Shown here: positions 1 to 6,149 of the stretch, in pieces
Numbering within the stretch: position 1 is the first letter of the stretch
How the letters are laid out: each line of letters opens with the position of its first letter
Source: Candidatus Saccharimonadota bacterium
GTDB lineage: Bacteria > Patescibacteriota > Saccharimonadia > Saccharimonadales > Saccharimonadaceae
DNA: 11,501 nucleotides
NCBI GenBank assembly: GCA_900555425.1
Contig: UNSM01000020.1
Span: 1-11,501, forward strand
Direction: 5' to 3'
Notes under the pieces: generated by a model
Told to the model about the DNA's origin: nothing
Database searches by the model: none
What the model saw: the letters and a program-made list of their open reading frames with translations, nothing else
Program-made: the position numbers and the translations under genes

Positions 1-13
1 CAAAAAGAACATT

Positions 14-1027
14 ATGAATAGACTTGCAATTATAGTTCTTAACTGGAACGGATCCGACGACGCCATAGAGTGCGTTGATTCATTAATAAAACAAACCCTA
101 AAACCTACTATTATTATAGTAGATAATAATAGTAGCGACAATTCTGTTACCGTATTTGAAGAATATATATCATCACATAAAAAAGAAAAGATTATTTTGC
201 TCAAAAACTCAGACAATCTAGGATTCGCGGGAGGAATTAATACAGGATTAATCTATGCTCTAAAAAACAACTTTGAATATATTGGAGTACTTAATCCGGA
301 TGCGATAGCTGATAAAAACTGGTGCGAAGCTCTCGTTTATCAATTATCAAAATACCCAGAATGCGGAATTGCAACTGGAATCTTACAAAGACGCAATAGC
401 AAGACTCTTGACACAACTGGAGATTTTTACACAACGTGGGGACTTCCTGGACCAAGAAGCCGTGACGAGCCCATAAAAAACGCACCAACTAAGCCTGGAG
501 AAGTATTTGGTGCGACTGGCGGCGGTGCTATCTATCGTGCAAAAATCTTTGATGATATAGATATGTTTGATGAAGATTTCTTCATGTATTATGAGGATGT
601 CGATTTAAGCTTCCGAGCACAATTAGCCGGCTGGAAAGTTCGCTTCACACCCAAGGCTATCGCTTATCATAAAGTTGGCGCTAGCAGTAAAAAAGTTCCC
701 GGATTAGCTGTTTATAATACTTTCAAAAACTTACCATTAGTCTTCATTAAAAATGTTCCAGGTAAATTATTCTGGCATATTGGCATACGATTTTTACTGA
801 CATATTGGTTGATTTTTGCCAGCGCAATTCGCCACGGCAACGGTTGGCCCGCATTCAAGGGCGCTTTAGTGTCAATTATCCACAAACCGGCAGCTTATAA
901 AAAACGTTTTTATATCCAAAAAAATCGTAAGGTTTCTGTCGACTATATTCGTAATATTATTCACGATGGACCGCTACCAAATCAAACTGGTTTATTAAAA
1001 TTTAAGCATTTTTTCAGAATAAAATAA
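14..1027 (+). CDS. GT2-family glycosyltransferase, rhamnosyltransferase-like
   Basis: A 337-residue GT-A fold glycosyltransferase that probably adds a sugar from a nucleotide-sugar donor to a surface glycan on the cytoplasmic face of the membrane. The N-terminus (IIVLNWNG, then VDNNSSDNS at about 36-44) is the nucleotide-binding start of GT2 enzymes. NLGFAGGINTG (68-78) and NPD (94-96, the DxD-equivalent) follow. GATGGGAIYR (167-175) and MYYEDVDLSFR (191-201) are the motifs usual in WbbL/rhamnosyltransferase-type GT2 proteins. The C-terminal third has a hydrophobic stretch (about 255-275), probably a membrane-associated segment. It is the first gene of a plus-strand group, 13 nt before the next glycosyltransferase. 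No clear SD sequence precedes the ATG, and only 13 nt lie upstream in the window. Family is confident; donor and acceptor cannot be told from sequence. Confidence 0.88.
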   Translation: MNRLAIIVLNWNGSDDAIECVDSLIKQTLKPTIIIVDNNSSDNSVTVFEEYISSHKKEKIILLKNSDNLGFAGGINTGLIYALKNNFEYIGVLNPDAIADKNWCEALVYQLSKYPECGIATGILQRRNSKTLDTTGDFYTTWGLPGPRSRDEPIKNAPTKPGEVFGATGGGAIYRAKIFDDIDMFDEDFFMYYEDVDLSFRAQLAGWKVRFTPKAIAYHKVGASSKKVPGLAVYNTFKNLPLVFIKNVPGKLFWHIGIRFLLTYWLIFASAIRHGNGWPAFKGALVSIIHKPAAYKKRFYIQKNRKVSVDYIRNIIHDGPLPNQTGLLKFKHFFRIK

Positions 1028-1040
1028 TATATTTAATACT

Positions 1041-1991
1041 ATGAAAACCATCACCCTTCTCGTTCCTGTCTACAACGAAGAATCCGTTTTGCCGCAATTA
1101 TTTAAGCGCTTGGACGAATTTACAAAAAACACACCCAATTATCAATTCGAATTTCTCTTCATAAATGACGGCAGCGTCGATAAATCTTTTTCAATCATAA
1201 CCGAGCAATCGAAAAAAGATTCTCGAATTAGCTATATAAATCTATCGCGAAACTTCGGTAAGGAAATTGCCATGATAGCTGGAATTGACTACGTAAAAAG
1301 TGACGCTCTGGTGATTATCGATGCAGATTTACAAGACCCGCCAGAGCTCATCCAGGAAATGATTTCGTACTGGGAAGATGGCTACGATGACGTCTATGCT
1401 CGCCGCAACAATCGACAAGGCGAAACCTGGCTGAAGAAAAAAACCAGCCAATGGTATTACAGAATATTGCAAAAATCGACCAACATCCCCATTCAGGTCG
1501 ACACTGGAGATTTTCGCTTACTGGATCGCCGATGCATTGAGGCTTTGCAAAAATTCCGCGAATCTCAGCGTAATACAAAAGCAATTTTCAGCTGGATTGG
1601 ATATAAGAAAAAAGAGATATTTTACGATCGCGATCCCAGATTAGCTGGTCAAACCAAGTGGAATTACCGAAAACTACTCAACTTGGCAATTGACGGAATT
1701 ACCAGCTTTACTACCGCACCGCTACGAATGGCAACTATTTTTGGATTCATCATTTCGTTTATTGCTTTTGTCTGGATTATTTATCTTTTAGTTCGCCCTT
1801 TGTTCGGAGTCTCCACCGGAGCTGGCTATTCTTCCTTAATGGCAGTCATCTTATTCCTCGGGGGAGTTCAGTTATTATCTCTGGGCATAATTGGCGAATA
1901 CGTAGGACGGATATTTATTGAGACAAAAAACAGACCATTATATTTAATAGAGGAGTATCATGCAGGAAATATTAAAAAAACACGCCGATAA
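1041..1991 (+). CDS. GtrB/DPM1-like polyprenyl-phosphate glycosyltransferase
   Basis: A 316-residue GT2 enzyme of the dolichol/undecaprenyl-phosphate sugar synthase type. These move a sugar from a nucleotide donor onto a polyprenyl phosphate in the inner leaflet. Residues 5-13 (TLLVPVYNE) open the GT-A domain, INDGS is at 41-45, and DADLQDPP at 94-101 carries the metal-binding DxD. DTGDFRLLDR (154-163) and GQTKWNYRKL (203-212) are typical of GtrB, ArnC and DPM1-like enzymes. Two membrane helices follow (about 229-251 and 264-287), as in GtrB-type proteins. The last 32 bases overlap the next gene, a GtrA homologue, which is the usual partner in GtrA/GtrB glucosylation systems. I infer that the pair makes and flips a lipid-linked sugar. 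The sugar is unknown. No SD precedes the ATG. Confidence 0.9.
   Translation: MKTITLLVPVYNEESVLPQLFKRLDEFTKNTPNYQFEFLFINDGSVDKSFSIITEQSKKDSRISYINLSRNFGKEIAMIAGIDYVKSDALVIIDADLQDPPELIQEMISYWEDGYDDVYARRNNRQGETWLKKKTSQWYYRILQKSTNIPIQVDTGDFRLLDRRCIEALQKFRESQRNTKAIFSWIGYKKKEIFYDRDPRLAGQTKWNYRKLLNLAIDGITSFTTAPLRMATIFGFIISFIAFVWIIYLLVRPLFGVSTGAGYSSLMAVILFLGGVQLLSLGIIGEYVGRIFIETKNRPLYLIEEYHAGNIKKTRR
1951..1955 (+). promoter_or_regulatory. Shine-Dalgarno of gtrA-like gene
   Basis: AGGAG lies 4 nt before the ATG at 1960, inside the coding sequence of the upstream glycosyltransferase. It fixes the start of the gtrA-like gene and points to translational coupling between the two overlapping genes. Confidence 0.7.
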
Positions 1992-2394
1992 ATTAAGATT
2001 TCTTATCGTTGGTAGTACTAATACAATACTAGATTTTGGCATACTTTTTAGCCTAACAATCTTCTTAAATATCCCAAAAGAGTTTGCTAATTTCATATCA
2101 ACATTCGTTGCTTTTTTGTTCTCATTTTTTGCAAATAAAAAATACACTTTCAAGTCAACATCCCAAAACTTGAAAAAACAATTTCTTTTATTCGCAGCAG
2201 TTACACTATTTGGTTTATGGGTAATTCAGACAATTATTATCGCTATTATCACACCGATATTCATAAGCTTCGGATTAAATAAATCACTTGCTCTATTAAT
2301 TAGCAAGCTAGCCGCCACGGTAGTCAGCCTCGTTTGGAATTACGTTCTATATTCCAGAATAGTCTTTAAGGATGCTAAGAACTCTTCTGACTAA
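1960..2394 (+). CDS. GtrA-like four-helix membrane protein
   Basis: A 144-residue integral membrane protein of the GtrA family, proposed to flip polyprenyl-linked sugars or to work with a GtrB-type transferase. Four hydrophobic helices are visible (about 13-35, 41-58, 73-98 and 105-130). Family hallmarks are RFLIVGSTNTILDF near the N-terminus, FANKKYTF after helix 2, and WNYVLYSRIVF at the end of helix 4. The start overlaps the GtrB-like gene by 32 nt and has an AGGAG SD. The 3' end overlaps the convergent jag gene by 20 bp, so both C-termini are encoded in the same DNA and no room is left for a separate terminator. Family assignment is firm; the transported glycan is not known. Confidence 0.88.
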   Translation: MQEILKKHADKLRFLIVGSTNTILDFGILFSLTIFLNIPKEFANFISTFVAFLFSFFANKKYTFKSTSQNLKKQFLLFAAVTLFGLWVIQTIIIAIITPIFISFGLNKSLALLISKLAATVVSLVWNYVLYSRIVFKDAKNSSD

Positions 2395-2836
2395 TAATCA
2401 GCCGTCGTTCGCGACCTTCACCTTCAGAATGCGTATCAATATCGCTATATTCACCAGCCAAGTGATGCACTGTCCAGCGATCAGCAGCATTCAAATCCAC
2501 TACCTTTGACTCGCCAGTTCGACGGACTTCTTCAATCCAGCCGCGCGCCTTTTCGGCAATTTTTTCAGCGTGCTGCTTTTTATAGTCCGCAATGTCCAAA
2601 TTCACCCGAACAGTTGACGCTTCTTTATGACGAAGCGCTGTCGACAAAAGATTCTGAATACTACGCAATGTTTCTGCATTTCTACCGATTAAAATACTGC
2701 TTCGCTCGCTATGCGGAATTGAAGCTACAACAATTCCATCTTCGATTTTTACTGAAACTTCCAGATTCAAGTCAAAGAACGTTAGCAAATCCTCTAAATA
2801 TTTTTTTACAAATTCAACTGTTTCAATTTGGTCCAT
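2375..2836 (-). CDS. jag: Jag/KhpB RNA-binding protein (KH-R3H)
   Basis: A 153-residue cytoplasmic RNA-binding protein. Residues about 20-80 form a KH domain with SILIGRNAETLRSIQNLL (47-64). The usual GxxG loop reads GRNA (51-54), so its second Gly is replaced. The R3H domain (about 113-150) has the defining Arg-x3-His as R120 and H124, and ends in GRERRLII. The N-terminal Jag_N domain present in longer relatives such as Bacillus Jag (about 208 residues) is missing; the protein starts straight at the KH module. It lies 9 nt after yidC, and its SD overlaps the yidC stop, so the two are probably co-translated. Jag/KhpB proteins bind RNA and influence cell elongation in Firmicutes; the role here is not shown. 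It stops with TAG inside the gtrA-like gene. Confidence 0.9.
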   Translation of the reverse strand: MDQIETVEFVKKYLEDLLTFFDLNLEVSVKIEDGIVVASIPHSERSSILIGRNAETLRSIQNLLSTALRHKEASTVRVNLDIADYKKQHAEKIAEKARGWIEEVRRTGESKVVDLNAADRWTVHHLAGEYSDIDTHSEGEGRERRLIISQKSS

Positions 2837-2840
2837 AAAT

Positions 2841-2847
2841 CCTCCTT
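2841..2847 (-). promoter_or_regulatory. Strong Shine-Dalgarno of jag overlapping yidC stop
   Basis: On the minus strand this reads AAGGAGG, a full anti-SD match, 4 nt before the jag ATG. It shares bases with the TAA of yidC (2846-2848). Jag therefore uses a classical SD, unlike yidC, rnpA and rpmH upstream of it, which have none. This fits an internal operon gene. Confidence 0.8.
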
Positions 2848-3766
2848 AATCCTTAGCCTTGATCCGAGTTACCCTGGCCTCTGTAGCCTTTTTAACACGT
2901 TTGTCAATTTTTGTCGATGCTTTAGATTTTTGAGATGATTTTTTATCTGCAATTTCTTGCATTTCTTTAGAGTCTTGTTTAAAGATAATATAATTCTGGA
3001 GATATCCCACGGCGCTGGCTGTTGTCAAATAAAGAGCCAAAGCCGCTGGCAAATATACAATAACGAAGAACATCATTACTGGCATAAATTTCATCATTTT
3101 TCGCGTCATAATAGCATTTACTTCCGCCTGATCTGCCTCTTTTCCATCACCAGCCTCAGCTAGAATATCTCGCAATTTACGATTGCTGTCAGATTGAGGT
3201 GACAGTTGTTTTGAAGTTAAATATTGCAAATACGCCGCGACTGCTGCCAAAATAACCAAGCCAACAACAATTCCATTATTTGATATCGCGTGCTGCGTTA
3301 AATCTATAATTCCCAGAAAATTCTGATTAAATTGATCCGGATTATTCACCAAATTATTAGCAACCGGCAGATTCTTTATAAAATCATAAACATATTTTCC
3401 TAGATCAGCGCGACTGGAAACGAAAATCTGCACCACTCGATACATCGCAATCAAAATTGGTAACTGAATAATCATAACGCCAATTGAACCAAAGGCACTG
3501 ACGTTGTGTTTTTTATAAAGTTCCACCATCGCTAAGTTACGCATTTGTGGATTTTTTGCGTACTGTTTTTTGATCTTCACCAACTCTGGCTGCATTTTAC
3601 GCATTGCCTTTGCTTGATGAAGTTGCTTCTTAATTAGCGGCCAAAGTAAAAGTCTTACAATGATCGTAAAGATAATGACACTAACACCAAAATCCGGAAT
3701 CAGACTATAAATAGCCATTAGCAAATTTAAAATCGGTCGAACAATAAACTCATCAAAAAAACTCAT
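2846..3766 (-). CDS. yidC: YidC/Oxa1 membrane protein insertase
   Basis: A 306-residue YidC insertase that places proteins into the cytoplasmic membrane, alone or with SecYEG. Residues 4-24 form the amphipathic EH1-like helix. Conserved helices lie at about 26-44, 95-115, 164-183 and two between 227 and 260. The essential groove arginine is R38 in FTIIVRLLLWPL. The cytoplasmic hairpin between the first two helices (KKQLHQAKAMRKMQPELVKIKKQY) is typical. The Lys/Arg-rich tail (about 275-306) resembles ribosome-binding tails. The protein begins directly at EH1: the signal anchor of E. coli YidC and the lipoprotein signal of Gram-positive YidC are both absent. An in-frame TAA two codons before the ATG rules out a longer N-terminus. 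It follows rnpA by 24 nt and has its own extended -10 just before the ATG. Confidence 0.95.
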   Translation of the reverse strand: MSFFDEFIVRPILNLLMAIYSLIPDFGVSVIIFTIIVRLLLWPLIKKQLHQAKAMRKMQPELVKIKKQYAKNPQMRNLAMVELYKKHNVSAFGSIGVMIIQLPILIAMYRVVQIFVSSRADLGKYVYDFIKNLPVANNLVNNPDQFNQNFLGIIDLTQHAISNNGIVVGLVILAAVAAYLQYLTSKQLSPQSDSNRKLRDILAEAGDGKEADQAEVNAIMTRKMMKFMPVMMFFVIVYLPAALALYLTTASAVGYLQNYIIFKQDSKEMQEIADKKSSQKSKASTKIDKRVKKATEARVTRIKAKD

Positions 3767-3772
3767 GTCTTA

Positions 3773-3781
3773 ATTATAGCA
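3773..3781 (-). promoter_or_regulatory. Extended -10 promoter of yidC, leaderless
   Basis: On the minus strand this reads TGCTATAAT, a perfect -10 hexamer (3773-3778) with the TGn extension, and no convincing -35. Only 6 nt separate the hexamer from the yidC ATG, so transcription would start at or next to the A of the ATG. No SD is present. Confidence 0.6.
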
Positions 3782-3790
3782 AAAAAGCGC

Positions 3791-4138
3791 CTATTTATAC
3801 AGTTGAGCTTGAGAGAAAAGATTCTTTATCGTCTGCTTCAAGTCTTTATGTGGCATCGATAAAACTTCCGCTGAAAATATAATAACAACCACGTCTTGAT
3901 CATTTTTCATATTAGGCAGCTCCAGGCGAATAATTTCATAAACACGTCGACGTATACGATTCCGACGCACCGCTGATTTTAAGACTTTTTTGCTAACAAC
4001 AACCGCAAACCTGCTGTGATTTCGATATGGGTTCTTCACGTATTTTATCGTGGCTATAGACGAACGAACCGCCTGTCCATTTTTATAGACAAACTTAAGA
4101 CTGCCATGACCGTGAAACCGATTACATTGTTGTAACAT
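3791..4138 (-). CDS. rnpA: RNase P protein component
   Basis: A 115-residue basic protein, the C5/RnpA subunit that helps the catalytic RNA of RNase P mature tRNA 5' ends. The N-terminal NRFHGHGSLKFVYKNG matches the RnpA opening, in which an NRF or RL motif precedes strand 1. RFAVVVSKKV (43-52) and the signature RRNRIRRRVYEIIR (58-71), with the RNR motif at 59-61, are clear. The length is normal for the family. It lies between rpmH and yidC as in most bacteria, but a hairpin terminator separates it from rpmH, and it has its own promoter ending 8 nt before the ATG with no SD. It stops with TAG. The start agrees with the family N-terminus. Confidence 0.94.
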   Translation of the reverse strand: MLQQCNRFHGHGSLKFVYKNGQAVRSSIATIKYVKNPYRNHSRFAVVVSKKVLKSAVRRNRIRRRVYEIIRLELPNMKNDQDVVVIIFSAEVLSMPHKDLKQTIKNLFSQAQLYK

Positions 4139-4146
4139 ATTTTACA

Positions 4147-4155
4147 ATTATATCA
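4147..4155 (-). promoter_or_regulatory. Extended -10 promoter of rnpA
   Basis: On the minus strand this reads TGATATAAT: TGn plus a perfect TATAAT at 4147-4152. The hexamer ends 8 nt before the rnpA ATG, so any 5' leader would be 0-3 nt. The T-tract of the upstream terminator forms part of the spacer. No good -35 is visible. Confidence 0.6.
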
Positions 4156-4181
4156 AAAAATCCCGCCTTCATCGACGGGAT
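4155..4181 (-). terminator. Intrinsic terminator after rpmH
   Basis: On the minus strand an 8-bp stem (ATCCCGTC with GGCGGGAT, including one T-G wobble; 4160-4181) encloses a 6-nt GATGAA loop and runs straight into a T-tract (4155-4159). It sits 18 nt after the rpmH stop and before rnpA. It should end or attenuate the rpmH transcript, giving more L34 mRNA than rnpA mRNA. Confidence 0.72.
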
Positions 4182-4199
4182 AATTTTTAGCTATTAAAA

Positions 4200-4337
4200 T
4201 TAAATAGCAATTTTAGCGCGACCCTTTAGGCGGCGGCGCTTCAAAACCAGCCTACCAGCCTTGGTAGAAACTCGTGCCCTAAAACCATGCGTCTTTGCAC
4301 GGTGTCGGGTGTGTGGTTGAAATGTTCGCTTTGGCAT
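4200..4337 (-). CDS. rpmH: 50S ribosomal protein L34
   Basis: A 45-residue, strongly basic ribosomal protein of the large subunit. The translation begins [20 protein letters not shown] and ends [10 protein letters not shown]. It has the family pattern KRTFQP, RxKTHGFRxR and LKxRRxKGR. It is the first gene of the rpmH-rnpA-yidC-jag group and divergent from dnaA. It has its own promoter with a good -35/-10 pair and no SD, and the ATG lies 10 nt after the -10. It stops with TAA, followed by a terminator. Identification is certain from the protein and its position. Confidence 0.97.
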   Translation of the reverse strand: MPKRTFQPHTRHRAKTHGFRARVSTKAGRLVLKRRRLKGRAKIAI

Positions 4338-4347
4338 ATCAACAAAT

Positions 4348-4376
4348 AGTATATATTCTTTCAGTACTTTTTGCAA
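4348..4376 (-). promoter_or_regulatory. Sigma-70-type promoter of rpmH
   Basis: On the minus strand a TTGCAA -35 (4371-4376), a 17-bp spacer and a TATACT -10 (4348-4353) are found. The expected start of transcription is near 4341, leaving about 4 nt of leader before the rpmH ATG at 4337. Confidence 0.65.
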
Positions 4377-4441
4377 GTCGACAATGACTTTTCCACTATC
4401 GGCGTATATTTTTCCACAGTTTTAACAGATGAGAATTTTAA

Positions 4442-4509
4442 TTGTGGAAAACTCCACCCCTGTTTTGAATAGTAACCTTTCTACTCCGTTTATACTTGTG
4501 GAAAACTCC
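4442..4509. repeat. 14-bp direct repeat containing DnaA boxes
   Basis: TTGTGGAAAACTCC occurs exactly at 4442-4455 and 4496-4509, a 54-bp period. Identity runs 5 nt past the 9-bp DnaA box, more than a shared box alone requires. The second copy overlaps the presumed -35 of the dnaA promoter. Confidence 0.75.
4455..4469 (+). repeat. Origin-flanking element, copy 1
   Basis: CACCCCTGTTTTGAA, which recurs at 6080-6093 with one T fewer. It lies 3 nt after a DnaA box. The function is unknown. Confidence 0.55.
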
Positions 4510-4525
4510 CCATATTTGCTATAGT
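4496..4525 (+). promoter_or_regulatory. Probable dnaA promoter overlapping a DnaA box
   Basis: An extended -10, TGCTATAGT (4517-4525), lies 18 bp after a weak -35, TTGTGG (4496-4501). The -35 is shared with the DnaA box at 4497-4505. Transcription would start near 4532, giving a leader of about 28 nt that contains the SD. Binding of DnaA at the box would block the promoter, an obvious autorepression layout. Confidence 0.55.
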
Positions 4526-4545
4526 AAAGACAGTTAACAGAATTT

Positions 4546-4552
4546 GAGGGAG
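4546..4552 (+). promoter_or_regulatory. Shine-Dalgarno of dnaA
   Basis: GAGGGAG lies 8 nt before a GTG codon at 4561. It selects this GTG as the start, agreeing with the DnaA family N-terminus. Confidence 0.75.
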
Positions 4553-4560
4553 TAATTTTC

Positions 4561-5916
4561 GTGGATAGTCATGCGGTTTGGCAGGGTGTTTTAGGTGAGA
4601 TTGAAGTAACTGTATCGTCTTCGTCATTTACTGCGTGGTTCAAAAATACCAAATTGGAAATAATCTCCGACAAAGAAGTTCTTATAATTGCGCCGAATAT
4701 TTTTGCTAGGACTCAACTTGAAAAGCGATTTCATCCGCAAATATTAGAGGCCTTGGCTCATAACGGCATTAATGCACCGTCTATTTCTTATAACGTCGAA
4801 TCTAGCAATAAAAAACCGCGCGTTAATCGTGAAGTTGATAAAAGTGGACAACAAGAAACAGCGAAGCCGCTGATTCTACCATCGAGGAAATCCCATTCAA
4901 GCAATCTTAATCCCAGGTATACCTTTGACAACTTCATCGTTGGCTCAAGTAACGATTTGGCCTATGCTGCCTGCCAAGCGGTCGCCGCACATCCAGGAGA
5001 AAAATATAATCCGCTCTATCTTTACGGCGGCTCTGGACTTGGTAAAACTCACTTAATGCAGGCTGTTGGTAACGAGATAGTTAAAAAACAACCTTCGGCG
5101 CGCGTGCTTTACATCACTACGGAAACGTTTGTTAACGAGTTTCTGGATTCTATTCGTTTCAAGAAAAAAGGTTTTTCCGATAAATATCGCAATGTAGATG
5201 TATTGATTGTCGATGATATGCAATTTATTGCTGGGAAGGAAAAAACTCAGGACGAATTTTTCCATACATTTAATGATCTTCATCAGAACAATAAGCAAAT
5301 CATTATTAGCTCAGATAAACCGCCAAAAAGTATTCCTACTCTAACCGATCGTTTGCGCAGTCGATTTGAATGGGGTATGGCGATTGATATTCAGATGCCT
5401 GATTATGAAACTCGTTGCGCTATCGTTAAAGCGAAAGCTGAACTCAGCAACACTGAACTAGATTCCGATGTCGTAGAATATCTGGCGACCAACTTTAAGA
5501 CGAACATTCGCGAACTGGAAGGCGCTTTGAATCGACTGCTTGCTTATGCGGAAATGCAGAATTTCACTCCTGATTTAGCGGCGGCTGAAGGAATTTTGGG
5601 AGATATTAAACGCAATAGACCACAACATATAACCGCCAAACAAATAATTGATAAGACGGCGCGCTATTATAATATTGATGTAAAAGATATGTGCTCATCC
5701 AGACGAGATAAATTTATCGCGATGCCAAGACAAATTGCGATGTTTCTTCTACGTAGTGAGCTGAAAATGAGTTTTCCGAAAATTGCCCAAGAGCTTGGAC
5801 GAAAAGACCACACAACCGCTATGCATTCAATTGAAAAAATCACCAAGGAAAGCCTTACAAATGTCAGTATTCGCGAGCAAATTAACGACATTAAGGATAA
5901 ATTATATGTTCATTAA
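4561..5916 (+). CDS. dnaA: Chromosomal replication initiator DnaA
   Basis: A 451-residue AAA+ initiator that binds DnaA boxes and opens the origin when bound to ATP. Domain I (about 1-75, with VWQGVLGEIE and FTAWFKNTKL) recruits helicase and partners. Domain II is a short polar linker (about 80-115). The AAA+ domain begins at NPRYTFDNFIVGSSN (117-131), with Walker A GGSGLGKT (156-163), Walker B VLIVDDMQF (214-222) and the RLRSRFEWG arginine region (264-272). Domain IV (about 355-451) has the DnaA-box helix-turn-helix and the signature GRKDHTTAMHSI (413-424). Length is normal. It starts with GTG after a good SD. DnaA-box-like sites lie on both sides of the gene, and one sits on its promoter. 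The stop is TAA. Confidence 0.98.
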   Translation: MDSHAVWQGVLGEIEVTVSSSSFTAWFKNTKLEIISDKEVLIIAPNIFARTQLEKRFHPQILEALAHNGINAPSISYNVESSNKKPRVNREVDKSGQQETAKPLILPSRKSHSSNLNPRYTFDNFIVGSSNDLAYAACQAVAAHPGEKYNPLYLYGGSGLGKTHLMQAVGNEIVKKQPSARVLYITTETFVNEFLDSIRFKKKGFSDKYRNVDVLIVDDMQFIAGKEKTQDEFFHTFNDLHQNNKQIIISSDKPPKSIPTLTDRLRSRFEWGMAIDIQMPDYETRCAIVKAKAELSNTELDSDVVEYLATNFKTNIRELEGALNRLLAYAEMQNFTPDLAAAEGILGDIKRNRPQHITAKQIIDKTARYYNIDVKDMCSSRRDKFIAMPRQIAMFLLRSELKMSFPKIAQELGRKDHTTAMHSIEKITKESLTNVSIREQINDIKDKLYVH

Positions 5917-5965
5917 TTGTGGAAAAGCTGTGCAGATGTTGTGTTTTTGCGGCGACTTACCAACA

Positions 5966-5977
5966 CACAGATCTGTG
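5966..5977. repeat. 12-bp perfect palindrome in oriC
   Basis: CACAGATCTGTG is a perfect inverted repeat whose right half runs into the DnaA box at 5974-5982. It could be two abutting partial boxes or a dimer-binding site. It may be chance. Confidence 0.4.
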
Positions 5978-6079
5978 GAAAGAAAACGACAAGTCAGCAG
6001 ACAGTGGAATAATACACAAATATCCACTATAAAGTCCACAAATAGCACACAGAGTTTTCCACCTATTTTATCGCCACTT

Positions 6080-6093
6080 CACCCCTGTTTGAA
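6080..6093 (+). repeat. Origin-flanking element, copy 2
   Basis: CACCCCTGTTTGAA, the same as 4455-4469 apart from one T. It lies 15 nt before the last DnaA box of oriC. Confidence 0.55.
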
Positions 6094-6108
6094 CACATTT
6101 TTTACCCA

Positions 6109-6142
6109 GTTTCCACAGCACCTATTACTATTAAGACTAATT
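6109..6142 (+). other. Putative basal unwinding element (DnaA box plus DnaA-trios)
   Basis: GTTTCCACA (6109-6117), a 4-nt GCAC spacer, then CTA TTA CTA TTA (6122-6133) and AGA CTA ATT (6134-6142). On the lower strand the triplets read as TAG/TAA repeats 5' of the box, the arrangement of the Bacillus subtilis DnaA-trio element, on which DnaA assembles along one strand. AT-rich DNA follows to 6151. Confidence 0.6.
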
Positions 6143-6149
6143 AAAAATT

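Larger units (their letters stand above)
4338..4560. other. rpmH-dnaA intergenic region with DnaA-box cluster
   Basis: This 223-bp divergent intergenic region carries DnaA-box-like 9-mers: TTTTCCACT (4389-4397), TTTTCCACA (4410-4418), and, in the other orientation, TGTGGAAAA at 4443-4451 and at 4497-4505. The last overlaps the dnaA promoter. The region also has the rpmH promoter and a 15-nt element (4455-4469) repeated in the dnaA-dnaN gap. It probably serves dnaA autoregulation and may be an accessory origin part, as with the upstream box cluster in bipartite origins. Confidence 0.65.

Noticed and set aside
2506..2838. 110-codon plus-strand frame opposite jag
   Set aside because: It is antisense to a clear KH-R3H gene and shows no domain, SD or neighbour support.
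4465..4496. TTGAAT (4465) with TATACT (4491) as a dnaA promoter
   Set aside because: The spacer is 20 bp, too long for a sigma-70-type promoter. The extended -10 at 4517-4525 fits better.
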